DNA from: an uncultured Clostridia bacterium
GTDB lineage: Bacteria; Bacillota; Clostridia; TANB77; CAG-508
DNA length: 64,000 nucleotides
Assembly (NCBI GenBank): GCA_934178475.1
Contig: CAKPQH010000003.1
Span: forward strand, 1 to 64,000
Direction of reading: 5' to 3'
Shown here: positions 51,096-59,619 of the stretch, piece after piece
Layout: every line of letters begins with the position of its first letter
Numbering within the stretch: position 1 is the stretch's first letter
Notes under the pieces: generated by a model
The model's input: only the letters and a program-made list of their open reading frames with translations
What the model was told of the DNA's origin: nothing
Databases searched by the model: none
Position numbers and translations under genes: made by a program

Positions 51096-51903
51096 ACATT
51101 CAAAGGTAATTTATACTGCACATGGATTTCATTTTTATAAAGGAGCACCAAAAAGAAATTGGATTTTATATTATCCAATTGAAAAAATTTTAGCTAGAAA
51201 TACAGATGTTTTAATAACGATAAATAATGAAGATTATAATATTGCTAAAAGAAAATTTAAGACGAAAAAGATATATAAATTTGATGGTGTGGGAGTAGAT
51301 GAAAGTAAATTTAATACTAAGGAAAAAATAAATAGAGAAGAGTATTTAAAAGAAATTTCTTTAAAGAAAAAAGATTATGTGTTTTTAAGTATAGGAGAAT
51401 TGAACGAAAATAAAAATCAAATAATGCAACTTAATGCTATGAAGATTGTTGTAAAAAAGTGTCCTAATGCTAGATTATTAATAGCTGGAGATGGATGTTT
51501 AAAAAGTTTTTACTATAATTATATATATGAAAATGATTTAGAAAATTGTGTTAGACTGCTTGGATATAGAAAAGATATTTCGAAAATCTTAAAATGTGTT
51601 GATTGTGTGATATCAACGAGTAAAAGAGAAGGATTACCTGTTAATTTAATTGAAGCAATGTTCTGTAATAAACCAATTATTGCAAGTAATATTAGAGGAA
51701 ATATTGACTTAATAGATGATGAATCAGTTTTTTCTCTTGATGATGTAGATGAACTTGCTAAGAAGATGACTAATAATATTGAAGAAAACAAAATTATGCA
51801 AAATTATGATATTGAAAAATATAAAATAGAAAATATATTAAGAAAATATGAATTTATATATAATGAGTTTGAAAAAGAATATGAAAAAGGTTGTGAAGAT
51901 TAA
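51028..51903 (+). CDS. Glycosyltransferase family 4, C-terminal part (frameshifted)
   Basis: Continuation of the split glycosyltransferase: GGVLTRIAARKSKHSKVIY, TAHGFHFYKGAP, then the nucleotide-sugar half, with SIGELNENKNQIMQLNAM, LLIAGDG and CVISTSKREGLPVNLIEAM (E-x7-E motif region). The only start in this frame near the break is TTG 51028, with no ribosome binding site, so separate translation is doubtful. Whether a real mutation or sequencing error, restored the gene would add a sugar to the growing lipid-linked oligosaccharide. Stop overlaps the ATG of the next gene by a single base. Confidence 0.8.
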   Translation: MILYIAILLFGGVLTRIAARKSKHSKVIYTAHGFHFYKGAPKRNWILYYPIEKILARNTDVLITINNEDYNIAKRKFKTKKIYKFDGVGVDESKFNTKEKINREEYLKEISLKKKDYVFLSIGELNENKNQIMQLNAMKIVVKKCPNARLLIAGDGCLKSFYYNYIYENDLENCVRLLGYRKDISKILKCVDCVISTSKREGLPVNLIEAMFCNKPIIASNIRGNIDLIDDESVFSLDDVDELAKKMTNNIEENKIMQNYDIEKYKIENILRKYEFIYNEFEKEYEKGCED

Positions 51904-53087
51904 TGAAAAAAATTAATATTATACATCTTTTAGTATATATATATTTACTCTTAAAACCATTTTATATATTTCCTTCTGGTAGAATACAAATATCTGATTT
52001 GTTTATAATTATGGCATATTTCATTTTGGTTCTTATAACTTTAAAAAAAGAAAATATAAAAAAATACATAAATTATAAAATATATTTACTTAGTGTATTT
52101 GTTTTTTCTATTGTTGGAATAAGCGTTATATATAGTGTAATGTATTTTAGGTATGATTTCTTATTATCAGCATCTTTTTATATATTTGATTTTATGGGTG
52201 TTTATGTTTTGTATTATTGCATAAAGGAAAAGAGTTTTGTGAGAAATATACGAAATATTTGTAGAATAAATATATTGTTTCAAGTTATTTTTTATTTAGT
52301 AGGATTAGGAACTTGGTATGGTACGGTTAGATATATGGGAACATTTAATGATCCTAATCAATTTGCTTTTTTTATATTTTCTAGTTTAACTGTAGTATAT
52401 GTAATTGAGGATAATTTAAAATTAAAAAAATCTATAATTTCATATATGATATCAATTTTTTTGGTTGTAGAATCTGGTTCTACAGGAATGCTTTTGGGAA
52501 CTATGGTATTTGTTTTAGGAGTTGTTACATATAGAATTATAAAAATAGATATGAAAAAGTATATAAAACCTATGCTTGCAACTGTAAGTTTGATATTTGT
52601 TGGTATAGCTATAATAATACTTACATTTAATAATATTAGTGAATATATATATAATTTCACAAAAGATAACATTATTATTAATCGAGTAAGAGAAAAATTA
52701 TCAAGAGCAAATAATACATCAGGTAATTTATTACAAGAGAGAGGTTATGATAAAATTATTAAATATCCATATAAGATGATTTTGGGAGCTGGTCATGGAT
52801 ATAATGAGAGGTACAAAACATATCATACAGGAGAAATACATGCAACATTTCCAAGTATATTGTTTTATTATGGAATAGTTCCATTTATAATTTTAATTTT
52901 ATGGATATGGAAAAATATAAAATACGTACCGAAAAATATTATGATTGTTTATTTTTCATTACTTGTTGAAAGTATGACACTTTTAAATCAGAGGCAAATT
53001 TTATTTTGGGTATTAATAATGTTGGGAAGTTTATATAAGACAGGAGAAAAGGAAAATGAGATTTTCTGTAGTGATACCAGTGTTTAA
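51903..53087 (+). CDS. O-antigen polymerase/ligase-like membrane protein (Wzy-type)
   Basis: 394 residues with about ten TM segments spread over the length (for example about 6-22, 32-48, 59-83, 89-107, 118-137, 150-165, 175-200, 222-245, 328-343 and 350-390). A large extracellular loop precedes the last pair (about 250-325, containing GNLLQERGYDKIIKYPYKMILGAGHG), the Wzy_C/ligase pattern. Such proteins link repeat units of surface polysaccharide outside the membrane. Sequence is weakly conserved, so the call rests on topology and neighbours (Wzx-like and glycosyltransferases). Its end overlaps the next gene by 32 nt. Confidence 0.75.
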   Translation: MKKINIIHLLVYIYLLLKPFYIFPSGRIQISDLFIIMAYFILVLITLKKENIKKYINYKIYLLSVFVFSIVGISVIYSVMYFRYDFLLSASFYIFDFMGVYVLYYCIKEKSFVRNIRNICRINILFQVIFYLVGLGTWYGTVRYMGTFNDPNQFAFFIFSSLTVVYVIEDNLKLKKSIISYMISIFLVVESGSTGMLLGTMVFVLGVVTYRIIKIDMKKYIKPMLATVSLIFVGIAIIILTFNNISEYIYNFTKDNIIINRVREKLSRANNTSGNLLQERGYDKIIKYPYKMILGAGHGYNERYKTYHTGEIHATFPSILFYYGIVPFIILILWIWKNIKYVPKNIMIVYFSLLVESMTLLNQRQILFWVLIMLGSLYKTGEKENEIFCSDTSV

Positions 53088-54075
53088 TTCTGAAAAATAT
53101 ATAGATAGATGTCTTAATAGTATAATAAATCAAACATATAAAAATATAGAGATAATTATAATAGATGATGGGTCAAGTGATAGATCATATGGAATTTGTG
53201 AAAAAAAATCTAAGAAAGATAAAAGAATAAAGTTAATAAAACAAGCAAATAAAGGTGTATCTTTTGCTAGAAATTTAGGTATTGAAGAATCTAAAGGAGA
53301 TTTTATTGTTTTTGTAGATAGTGATGATTATTTAGAAGATACAGCTATAGAAGTTTGTAATAATAATATAAAAGATAATGATTTGTTAATATGTGAAATA
53401 GCATATATTGTTAATGAGAAAAAAATATATATTCCATGTAAATTAAATGGAGAATATACAACAAAGACATTGTTAGAATCTCTAAATAATAGAAAAAACA
53501 TAAAATTAGCTGAAAGAATTAATTCAGTATGTGGTAAAGTTTATAGGGCAGATATTATAAAGTTAAATCAAATTAGATTTGATGAATGTATTTCTATTGG
53601 AGAAGATTTACTTTTTAATATTTATTATTTGGAAAAAATAAAAAAAATTAAATGGATTGATTATGCAATTTATAATTATTACAAGAATAATATATATTCT
53701 TGTACAAATGATTATAAAAAGAATAAGTTTATGGAATTAAATGAAGTTAGTAATAGTTATGAGAGATTGTTAGATACATTAGGTGATAAGAAATTATTTG
53801 ATATTGTAAAATATATAAGAGTTAAAAATATATATTCTTGTATATTAGACTTGTTTCATGAAAAATGTGATTTAAAATTTAAAGAAAAGTTGAAGTATAT
53901 AAAAAATATTAAAAATATAACTAAGAGAAAAGTGGTAATAGGTAAAGGATTTGGATTTTTTTGTGGATCTATAATATATAGTTTTTTACCGGAATTTTTG
54001 TTACTTCTTATATGTAAAATTATATTTTTTTATAGAAGTTTTAGGTTGAATATTAGAAAAGGAGACATAGGTTGA
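53056..54075 (+). CDS. Glycosyltransferase family 2
   Basis: 339 residues, GT-A fold: SVVIPVFNSEKYIDRCLNSI (about 4-23), IIIDDGSSDRS (about 35-45), FVDSDDYLED (DxD motif, about 91-100). C-terminal part contains a short hydrophobic segment (IIYSFLPEFLLLLICKIIFF, about 299-325) that may tether it to the membrane. Acts inside the cell on the lipid-linked oligosaccharide. The start overlaps the polymerase gene by 32 nt; GGAG precedes the ATG. Sugar specificity cannot be told. Confidence 0.88.
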   Translation: MRFSVVIPVFNSEKYIDRCLNSIINQTYKNIEIIIIDDGSSDRSYGICEKKSKKDKRIKLIKQANKGVSFARNLGIEESKGDFIVFVDSDDYLEDTAIEVCNNNIKDNDLLICEIAYIVNEKKIYIPCKLNGEYTTKTLLESLNNRKNIKLAERINSVCGKVYRADIIKLNQIRFDECISIGEDLLFNIYYLEKIKKIKWIDYAIYNYYKNNIYSCTNDYKKNKFMELNEVSNSYERLLDTLGDKKLFDIVKYIRVKNIYSCILDLFHEKCDLKFKEKLKYIKNIKNITKRKVVIGKGFGFFCGSIIYSFLPEFLLLLICKIIFFYRSFRLNIRKGDIG

Positions 54076-55619
54076 AAAAGATAAAAGAAATAGATCAAAT
54101 TAAGATGGGTGCTGTTTTATCATATGTGATAATTTTTCTAAATATTATTGTGAGTTTGTTTTATACACCAATACTTATAAGGTGTCTTGGACAATCAGAA
54201 TATGGACTGTATTCACTTGTTTCATCAATTATTTCATATTTAACTATTTTAGATTTAGGTTTTGGAAATGCTATAATTTTATATACAACTAAATATAGGG
54301 TTAATAAACAAGAAGAAGCTGAAAATAAGTTACATGGAATGTTTTTCTTGATTTATATTTTTATTGGTATTGTTGCAGCATTATTAAGTATGATTTTATA
54401 TTTTAATATAAATAAATTATTTTCTAACACAATAACTTATGATGAATTATCTAAATCGAAAGTATTAATAATTATACTTACAGTTAATTTAGCATTATCT
54501 TTTCCTTTATCTATATTTAGCTCTATAATTACAGCTTATGAAAAGTTCGTATTTTCTAAATTGGTAAATATAATAAGAATAATTTTAACACCAATAATAA
54601 TGATACCATTACTTTTAAATGGATATAAATCTATAGCATTAACAATTGTTGTAACAATTTTAAATATATCGTCTTTGCTTATTAATTTGATTTATTGCAT
54701 ATGTAAATTAAATATAAAATTTAATTTTGGTGGATTCAATTTTAAGTTATTAAGAGAGATTTCAGCTTTTTCAATATGGATTTTTTTAAATATTATAATA
54801 GATAAAATAAATTGGAACATAGACCAATATATATTAGGTGCTATAAATGGGACTATAGCTGTTTCTGTATATTCTATCGGTTCACAAATAAATATGTTAT
54901 ATTTAACTTTTTCAACAGCAATAAGTAGTGTTTTATTTCCAAAAACTATTAAAATGGAGGAAGAAAATGTATCTGCAAGTGAATTTACAAAAATTTTTAT
55001 TTATGTAGGAAGGATACAATTTATCATTTTAGGAATTATTTTAACTGGATTTATATTATTTGGAAAAGTGTTTATGAAAATATGGGCAGGAGAAGAATAT
55101 ATAAATTCTTATTATGTTGCTTGTATATTGATGATTCCAATGACAATTCCTCTTATCCAATCATTAGGGTTAAATATTTTACAAGCAAAAAATAAAAATA
55201 AATTTAGAACTTTAGTATTTCTTGGGATTTCTATTTTGAATATTTTGATAAGTGTTCCACTTGCAAAAAAATATTCTGAAATAGGATGTAGTATTGGGAC
55301 TTCAATTGCTGTTGTTTTAGGTCAGGTTATAGTTCTTAATTTTTATTATCATAAAGCGATACATATTAATATTATTTTATTTTGGAAGAGAATTTTGAAA
55401 ACTTTTATTTCTATATTGTTATCTTTCTTAGTTGGAATAGTTTATGTCTGTATATTTAATATAAATAATATTTATATTTTAATTCTAGGGATATTTTTAT
55501 ATGCAGTTGTGTATGTATGTTTTATATGGATATTTGAGATAGATAAAAATGAAAAAGAGAAACTTAAGCAAATTTTCAATAAGCTACATAATGAAGAAAA
55601 GATTGATGAAAGTTATTGA
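54072..55619 (+). CDS. Polysaccharide flippase (Wzx/RfbX type)
   Basis: 515 residues with about 14 predicted TM segments and the start motif MGAVLSYVIIFLNIIVSLFYTPILIRCLGQSEYGLYSL, typical of the MOP/PST exporter family. It carries the undecaprenyl-linked repeat unit across the membrane. The start codon is TTG 54072, overlapping the upstream TGA (TTGA), with GGAG 7 nt before it. The stop overlaps the next possible start. Together with the Wzy-like and chain-length genes it forms a Wzx/Wzy-dependent set. Confidence 0.9.
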   Translation: MKKIKEIDQIKMGAVLSYVIIFLNIIVSLFYTPILIRCLGQSEYGLYSLVSSIISYLTILDLGFGNAIILYTTKYRVNKQEEAENKLHGMFFLIYIFIGIVAALLSMILYFNINKLFSNTITYDELSKSKVLIIILTVNLALSFPLSIFSSIITAYEKFVFSKLVNIIRIILTPIIMIPLLLNGYKSIALTIVVTILNISSLLINLIYCICKLNIKFNFGGFNFKLLREISAFSIWIFLNIIIDKINWNIDQYILGAINGTIAVSVYSIGSQINMLYLTFSTAISSVLFPKTIKMEEENVSASEFTKIFIYVGRIQFIILGIILTGFILFGKVFMKIWAGEEYINSYYVACILMIPMTIPLIQSLGLNILQAKNKNKFRTLVFLGISILNILISVPLAKKYSEIGCSIGTSIAVVLGQVIVLNFYYHKAIHINIILFWKRILKTFISILLSFLVGIVYVCIFNINNIYILILGIFLYAVVYVCFIWIFEIDKNEKEKLKQIFNKLHNEEKIDESY

Positions 55620-55630
55620 AAGGAGAGCTT

Positions 55631-56923
55631 ATGGAAGGATTAGATTTAAGAGAATTATTAGATGTTTTTATAACTAAAAAAAGACAAATTGCTGCTATAT
55701 TGTTAATATTTATATTGTGCGGCATTGTATATTCTTTTTTGATTTTAAAACCAAGATATAAATCAAAAGTATCTTTAGTATTAGGAAGGATACAGACAAG
55801 TGATGGTAGTTTAATTACTGAAAAAGAGATAAGTATAAACCAAAGTTTGATTTCTACATATATTGAATTATTAAATAGTGATGCTATTTTAGATGAAGTG
55901 AAGAAAAATTTGAATTTAGATCAAAAAACAGAAAAATTGAGAAAAAGTATAGAAATAAAAACAGAAGAAAATACAGAATTTATATCTATAGAAGTTTCAA
56001 ATTATAGTCCTGTTTATGCTGGAATTATAGCAAATGAAATGGCTAAAGTTTTTATTGCAAAGGTTGAAAATATATATAATATTGATAATATATGTATTGT
56101 GGAGAATGCAAAGATTTCTAATGAACCATATAACATTAAGCATTTAAGAGATATTAGTGTTTCTTTTCTGGTTGGTGTGGTTGTTATAGTAATGTATACT
56201 ATTATTTTTGATTTATTAGATAGTTCAGTAAGAAATTCGATTGATGTGGAAGAAAAATTAAAGTTAAAGCTTTTACAAATTATTCCAAGAAAGAATAAAA
56301 AAGATAAACAAAATGATGAAATAAGGGATAGTTTGCATAATTTGAGAAATAAGATTAATTATTTTGAATCTTATTCTAATCAAAATAAAACAATTTTAAT
56401 TACAGCTACTGAGAATTTAAAATCTAAGACTTGGCTAACTTTAAATTTGGCTATAGTTTTCTCAGAAATTGGTGAAAGAGTTTTGATTATTGATGGTGAT
56501 TTAAAAAGATCTAATATGAGTAAAATTATGAAAAATGAAGAAAAAGGTTTAAAAGATATTTTAGAAACGAATTATTTCGAGAATATAGATGTGAATAAGT
56601 ATATTTATCCTACAGAATACAGTAATGTATATTTGATGCCATGTGGAATAAGTTATGATGGTGAAATAGGATTAATTAATAATCTAAGGGAAGAATTTAT
56701 TGAAAGACTAAAAGAAAACTATGATTTTGTTATATTCGATGGAGGGATATTAGGGAAAACAATGGATACAGCTATAATTTCAAGAGTGGTTGATGGCACA
56801 ATTATATTAACTAATTATGGAAAAACTAAAATAAAAAATTTAGGAAGTGTGAAAAATGATATTTTAAGTATGGGAGGAAATATTATGGGGGTTGTATTAG
56901 ATGATGTTCCAAATATAAAGTAG
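55631..56923 (+). CDS. Wzz/BY-kinase-like chain-length protein with degenerate ATPase
   Basis: 430 residues: N-terminal Wzz domain with TM1 (about 20-40) and periplasmic-type loop, TM2 (about 175-197), then a cytoplasmic CpsD/CapB-like P-loop domain (about 250-425). The ATPase motifs are altered: the usual GEGKST loop reads ENLKSKTW, and the Walker B IIDTPP segment reads IFDGGILG; the A' motif IIDGDLKRSN is kept. The tyrosine-rich tail of BY-kinases is missing. So it may control chain length without kinase activity. TTG 55616 is in frame, but AAGGAG with ATG 55631 is the likely start. Last gene of the locus. Confidence 0.83.
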   Translation: MEGLDLRELLDVFITKKRQIAAILLIFILCGIVYSFLILKPRYKSKVSLVLGRIQTSDGSLITEKEISINQSLISTYIELLNSDAILDEVKKNLNLDQKTEKLRKSIEIKTEENTEFISIEVSNYSPVYAGIIANEMAKVFIAKVENIYNIDNICIVENAKISNEPYNIKHLRDISVSFLVGVVVIVMYTIIFDLLDSSVRNSIDVEEKLKLKLLQIIPRKNKKDKQNDEIRDSLHNLRNKINYFESYSNQNKTILITATENLKSKTWLTLNLAIVFSEIGERVLIIDGDLKRSNMSKIMKNEEKGLKDILETNYFENIDVNKYIYPTEYSNVYLMPCGISYDGEIGLINNLREEFIERLKENYDFVIFDGGILGKTMDTAIISRVVDGTIILTNYGKTKIKNLGSVKNDILSMGGNIMGVVLDDVPNIK

Positions 56924-56971
56924 CAATTATGCAAATATGAAAATATAATATATTGTAAAGGTGGTGAGTTT

Positions 56972-57418
56972 ATGACGTGTTGTAAACCTGAAAAGGAGTA
57001 TAAAGGTGGATGCTTAATAGAAGTAATAATAAGCATTATAATTGGAGTTATATTTGGAATTTTATTTTCTAATGGTTTAATTCCAGTTGCACTAAATTTT
57101 ATAAAAATTGCATTAGTAATGTCTGCTATTGGAATGGTAATACTTGGAGCAACTTTGTTTGCTGCAAATTTTATTAGAGGACGTAACGAATTTAGAAAAT
57201 GTTTTTGCAGAATTAATATATGTTTATTGATATCAACTATAGGAACATTTTTAGCTGGAACTGCGGCTGCAACTATAGGATTAACTATAACTTCAACAAT
57301 ATCAGTTTTAGCTGTTGCTTTAACAATGTTTTTCTTTATATGGTTAGTTTTATTAGTAATATCATTATTTTTATGTTTAATTAGAGAAACTTGTACAAAT
57401 AAACATGAGGAGTGTTAG
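56972..57418 (+). CDS. Four-TM membrane protein with terminal cysteine clusters
   Basis: 148 residues; Cys at both ends (MTCCKPEKEYKGGC and CTNKHEEC) and in the middle loop (FRKCFCRINIC). Four hydrophobic helices at about 15-40, 45-70, 80-102 and 108-135. GGTGG lies near the start. The gene sits just after the polysaccharide locus (48-nt gap) and ends at a strong terminator. No recognised family; the Cys pattern recalls small metal- or thiol-linked clostridial membrane proteins. Function unknown. Confidence 0.65.
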   Translation: MTCCKPEKEYKGGCLIEVIISIIIGVIFGILFSNGLIPVALNFIKIALVMSAIGMVILGATLFAANFIRGRNEFRKCFCRINICLLISTIGTFLAGTAAATIGLTITSTISVLAVALTMFFFIWLVLLVISLFLCLIRETCTNKHEEC

Positions 57419-57433
57419 TATAGGTTATTTAGG

Positions 57434-57467
57434 CTGGCTCTTTTGGGGCCAGTTTTTAGTTTTTTTA
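57434..57467 (+). terminator. Terminator of polysaccharide locus
   Basis: CTGGCTC 57434-57440 with GGGCCAG 57446-57452 (one T-G pair), followed by TTTTTAGTTTTTTT. Confidence 0.85.
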
Positions 57468-57469
57468 TC

Positions 57470-57498
57470 TTGACAATTCTAATGAATAGTGTTACTAT
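57470..57498 (+). promoter_or_regulatory. Promoter of Rpn cassette
   Basis: TTGACA 57470-57475 and TACTAT 57493-57498, 17-nt spacer. It lies 88 nt upstream of the TAGGCGATTCGCCTA palindrome, the same distance as in the decayed copy (89 nt). Confidence 0.75.
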
Positions 57499-57557
57499 TT
57501 ATTGCGTTATGTTTTTGTCAAAAAGATTATAAAAAGATTATAGTTTTGTTTCATGTC

Positions 57558-57572
57558 TAGGCGATTCGCCTA
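57558..57572. repeat. Palindrome of the Rpn cassette leader, copy 2
   Basis: TAGGCGATTCGCCTA followed by AAAAAATCAA, matching 46171-46195. Its position in the leader between promoter and ORF suggests an RNA hairpin or protein site. Confidence 0.75.
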
Positions 57573-57622
57573 AAAAATCAACATATAGGAAAATTTGATT
57601 ATAAATTAATTTAAGCATATTA

Positions 57623-58492
57623 TTGAGGAGGAAATTAAATATAGATAAGAATCACAAAAATTTAGAAATAACGAATGATTATGTATTCAAAAGGTTATTT
57701 GGATACAAAGGAAATGAAGAAATAACAAAAGGATTAATAAATGAAATATTAGAGGAAAAAGTAGAAGAATTAGATTTAAAAGAAAGTCCAATATTAGAAA
57801 AAGATTTACATGATGATAAAGTAGGAATATTAGATATAAGAGCAAGATTGGATAATAAGAGAATATGTAATATAGAGATGCAAGTAATAAAATATAATAA
57901 TATAGAAGAAAGAATACTGTATTATTGGAGTAAATTATATGCAGGAGAAATAAAAGAAGGAGAAGATTATAAAAAGTTAAATAAAACAATAATAATATTG
58001 ATAGCAGATTTTATATTAGATAGAACAAAAGGTATACCAAAGGTTCATACTGAATGGAAAATAAGAGAAACAGAATATTCAAAAATAGTATTGACAAATA
58101 TATTTGAAGTTCATATAATAGAATTACCTAAAGTAAAAAAGATAAATAAAAAAGGAGAAGAAAAAGACAAACTAACAGTGTGGTTACGATTCATAAAATC
58201 TCCAGAAAGTATAGGTAAAGAAGAAATGGAAAATAAAGAGATAAAAAAAGCGAAAGTAGAATATGATAAAATAAATCAAGATGAGAGAGAAAGAGAACTT
58301 GCAGAACTAAGATTAAAATATATTAGAGATCAAAATGCTATAAGAGATTATGGGTATGATAGAGGGAAAGAAGAAGGAATAAAAAATGAAAAAATAAATA
58401 TTGCAAAAGCTATGTTAAAAGATAATATACCTTTAAAGCAAATAATAAAGTTTACAGGATTATCAAAAGAAGAAATTGAAAGTTTAAAATAA
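57623..58492 (+). CDS. Rpn-family recombination-promoting nuclease (PD-(D/E)XK, PDDEXK_2)
   Basis: 289 residues from the TTG at 57623. Family text: NDYVFKRLFGYKGNEEITKGLINEIL, GILDIRARLDNKRICNIEMQV (D-x-n-ExQ nuclease site, about 70-92), RILYYWSKLYAGEI, and a C-terminal helix region ending with AMLKDNIPLKQIIKFTGLSKEEIESL. Rpn proteins are metal-dependent DNA endonucleases that raise recA-independent recombination; they are often transposase-annotated. The start is odd: AGGAGG at 57626-57631 overlaps the TTG start itself and points to a start at about 57641, where the codon is ATA. The nearest ATG is far inside. So a non-canonical start or a lost ATG must be considered. Confidence 0.85.
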   Translation: MRRKLNIDKNHKNLEITNDYVFKRLFGYKGNEEITKGLINEILEEKVEELDLKESPILEKDLHDDKVGILDIRARLDNKRICNIEMQVIKYNNIEERILYYWSKLYAGEIKEGEDYKKLNKTIIILIADFILDRTKGIPKVHTEWKIRETEYSKIVLTNIFEVHIIELPKVKKINKKGEEKDKLTVWLRFIKSPESIGKEEMENKEIKKAKVEYDKINQDERERELAELRLKYIRDQNAIRDYGYDRGKEEGIKNEKINIAKAMLKDNIPLKQIIKFTGLSKEEIESLK

Positions 58493-58514
58493 GTTAATTA
58501 AATGTATTTATGAT

Positions 58515-58550
58515 TTTAAAAGCTAGCTTTTTAAGCTGGCTTTTAAATGT
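58515..58550 (+). terminator. Terminator of Rpn gene
   Basis: TTTAAAAGCTAGCTT 58515-58529 pairs with AAGCTGGCTTTTAAA 58533-58547 (one G-T pair), then TGTTTTAG. 22 nt past the stop codon. Confidence 0.75.
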
Positions 58551-58633
58551 TTTAGTAGAAAGTTGATTTATGTATTAGTGATATGTTATAGTTGATTTTG
58601 AAGGGGAAAATATAAATAAAAAAGGTGATTTGT

Positions 58634-59551
58634 TTGAAAAATAATGAATTAAAAGGATTGATTGAAAAACTAAAAATGTGTGATAACAAAGAAGAAAAAG
58701 AAAATATTTTTGAAGAAATGTATTTAAATATAAAGAAAACTGTTTATAAAATAGCATATGGAATATTAAAAAATAATGAAGATTCAGAAGATGTTATGCA
58801 AAAGGTATTTATTAAAATTTATTCATTAGACAAAGAAAGATTGCCAAAAGATAATGAGTTTAGCTGGCTTTATACAGTAACTAAGAATGAGTCAATTGCA
58901 TTTGCTAAGAAAAAGAATGAATATATTGATATAGATAAGATTTATGAAATAGAAGATAAAAATGATGGAATAAATGAGTTGATTGAAATAGAGCGTTTTA
59001 ATAAAATAATATATAAACTAAATGAGTTAGATAAGCAGATAGTATCTCTAAAGATTTTATCAGAATTTTCTTTTGAAGAGATTTCAAGATTGCTTAATAA
59101 ACCTACATCTACTATTAAATGGAGATATTATAAAGCTTTATATAATATTGAACTTATATTGAGTAATTTAAGTTTATTTATAATTACATTTGTTTTTGGA
59201 AGCAAGATGGCATTTAAGAAATATATTAAAGAAAAAACAACTGAAAATAAAAATGAGAATAAAGATGAAAATATTTCTAAAAATGAAATAGAAAATAATG
59301 ACATAGATAGTTTAAATCAGGAAAAAAATGTTAAAGAAGAAACTAAAAAATTTGAAGAACTTTCAGATACTGATAGTGCTATAAATAATGAAAACAATCT
59401 AGATATAAAAGAAGAAATGCCTATTGAAAGTAATGTACAAAATGTAAATTATAACTTAGAAATAAGTTTTGTTGGGATTTCTATGATTTTTTTTATTATA
59501 GCAATAGTTTTTATAAAAAAAGGTGGGGTAAAAAATAAAAAAATAAAATAA
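58634..59551 (+). CDS. ECF sigma factor with C-terminal membrane-spanning tail
   Basis: 305 residues. Residues about 1-170 are an ECF-type sigma factor: region 2 (AYGILKNNEDSEDVMQKVFIKIY) and region 4 (LKILSEFSFEEISRLLNKPTSTIKWRYYKALYNI). Then comes a hydrophobic segment (about 175-195, NLSLFIITFVFGSKMAF), a long Asn/Glu/Lys-rich region (about 200-270) and a second TM segment (about 278-298, ISFVGISMIFFIIAIVFI). Most ECF factors are soluble and held by a separate anti-sigma; here a membrane tail is part of the same chain. AAAGGTG fits a TTG start at 58634 better than GTG 58625. Four co-directional genes follow. Confidence 0.78.
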   Translation: MKNNELKGLIEKLKMCDNKEEKENIFEEMYLNIKKTVYKIAYGILKNNEDSEDVMQKVFIKIYSLDKERLPKDNEFSWLYTVTKNESIAFAKKKNEYIDIDKIYEIEDKNDGINELIEIERFNKIIYKLNELDKQIVSLKILSEFSFEEISRLLNKPTSTIKWRYYKALYNIELILSNLSLFIITFVFGSKMAFKKYIKEKTTENKNENKDENISKNEIENNDIDSLNQEKNVKEETKKFEELSDTDSAINNENNLDIKEEMPIESNVQNVNYNLEISFVGISMIFFIIAIVFIKKGGVKNKKIK

Positions 59552-59619
59552 TTAAAAAAATACCAACTAAAATAGATAAAAAAATCATCTAAATATATAG
59601 AAGGGAAAAAGGTGATAAT

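Noticed and set aside
51028..51903. Independent second glycosyltransferase
   Set aside because: Its only start near the break is a TTG without ribosome binding site, and it continues the preceding frame after a one-base shift.
57623..58492. Insertion sequence transposase
   Set aside because: The protein belongs to the Rpn nuclease group; no terminal inverted repeats or target duplication could be seen around it.
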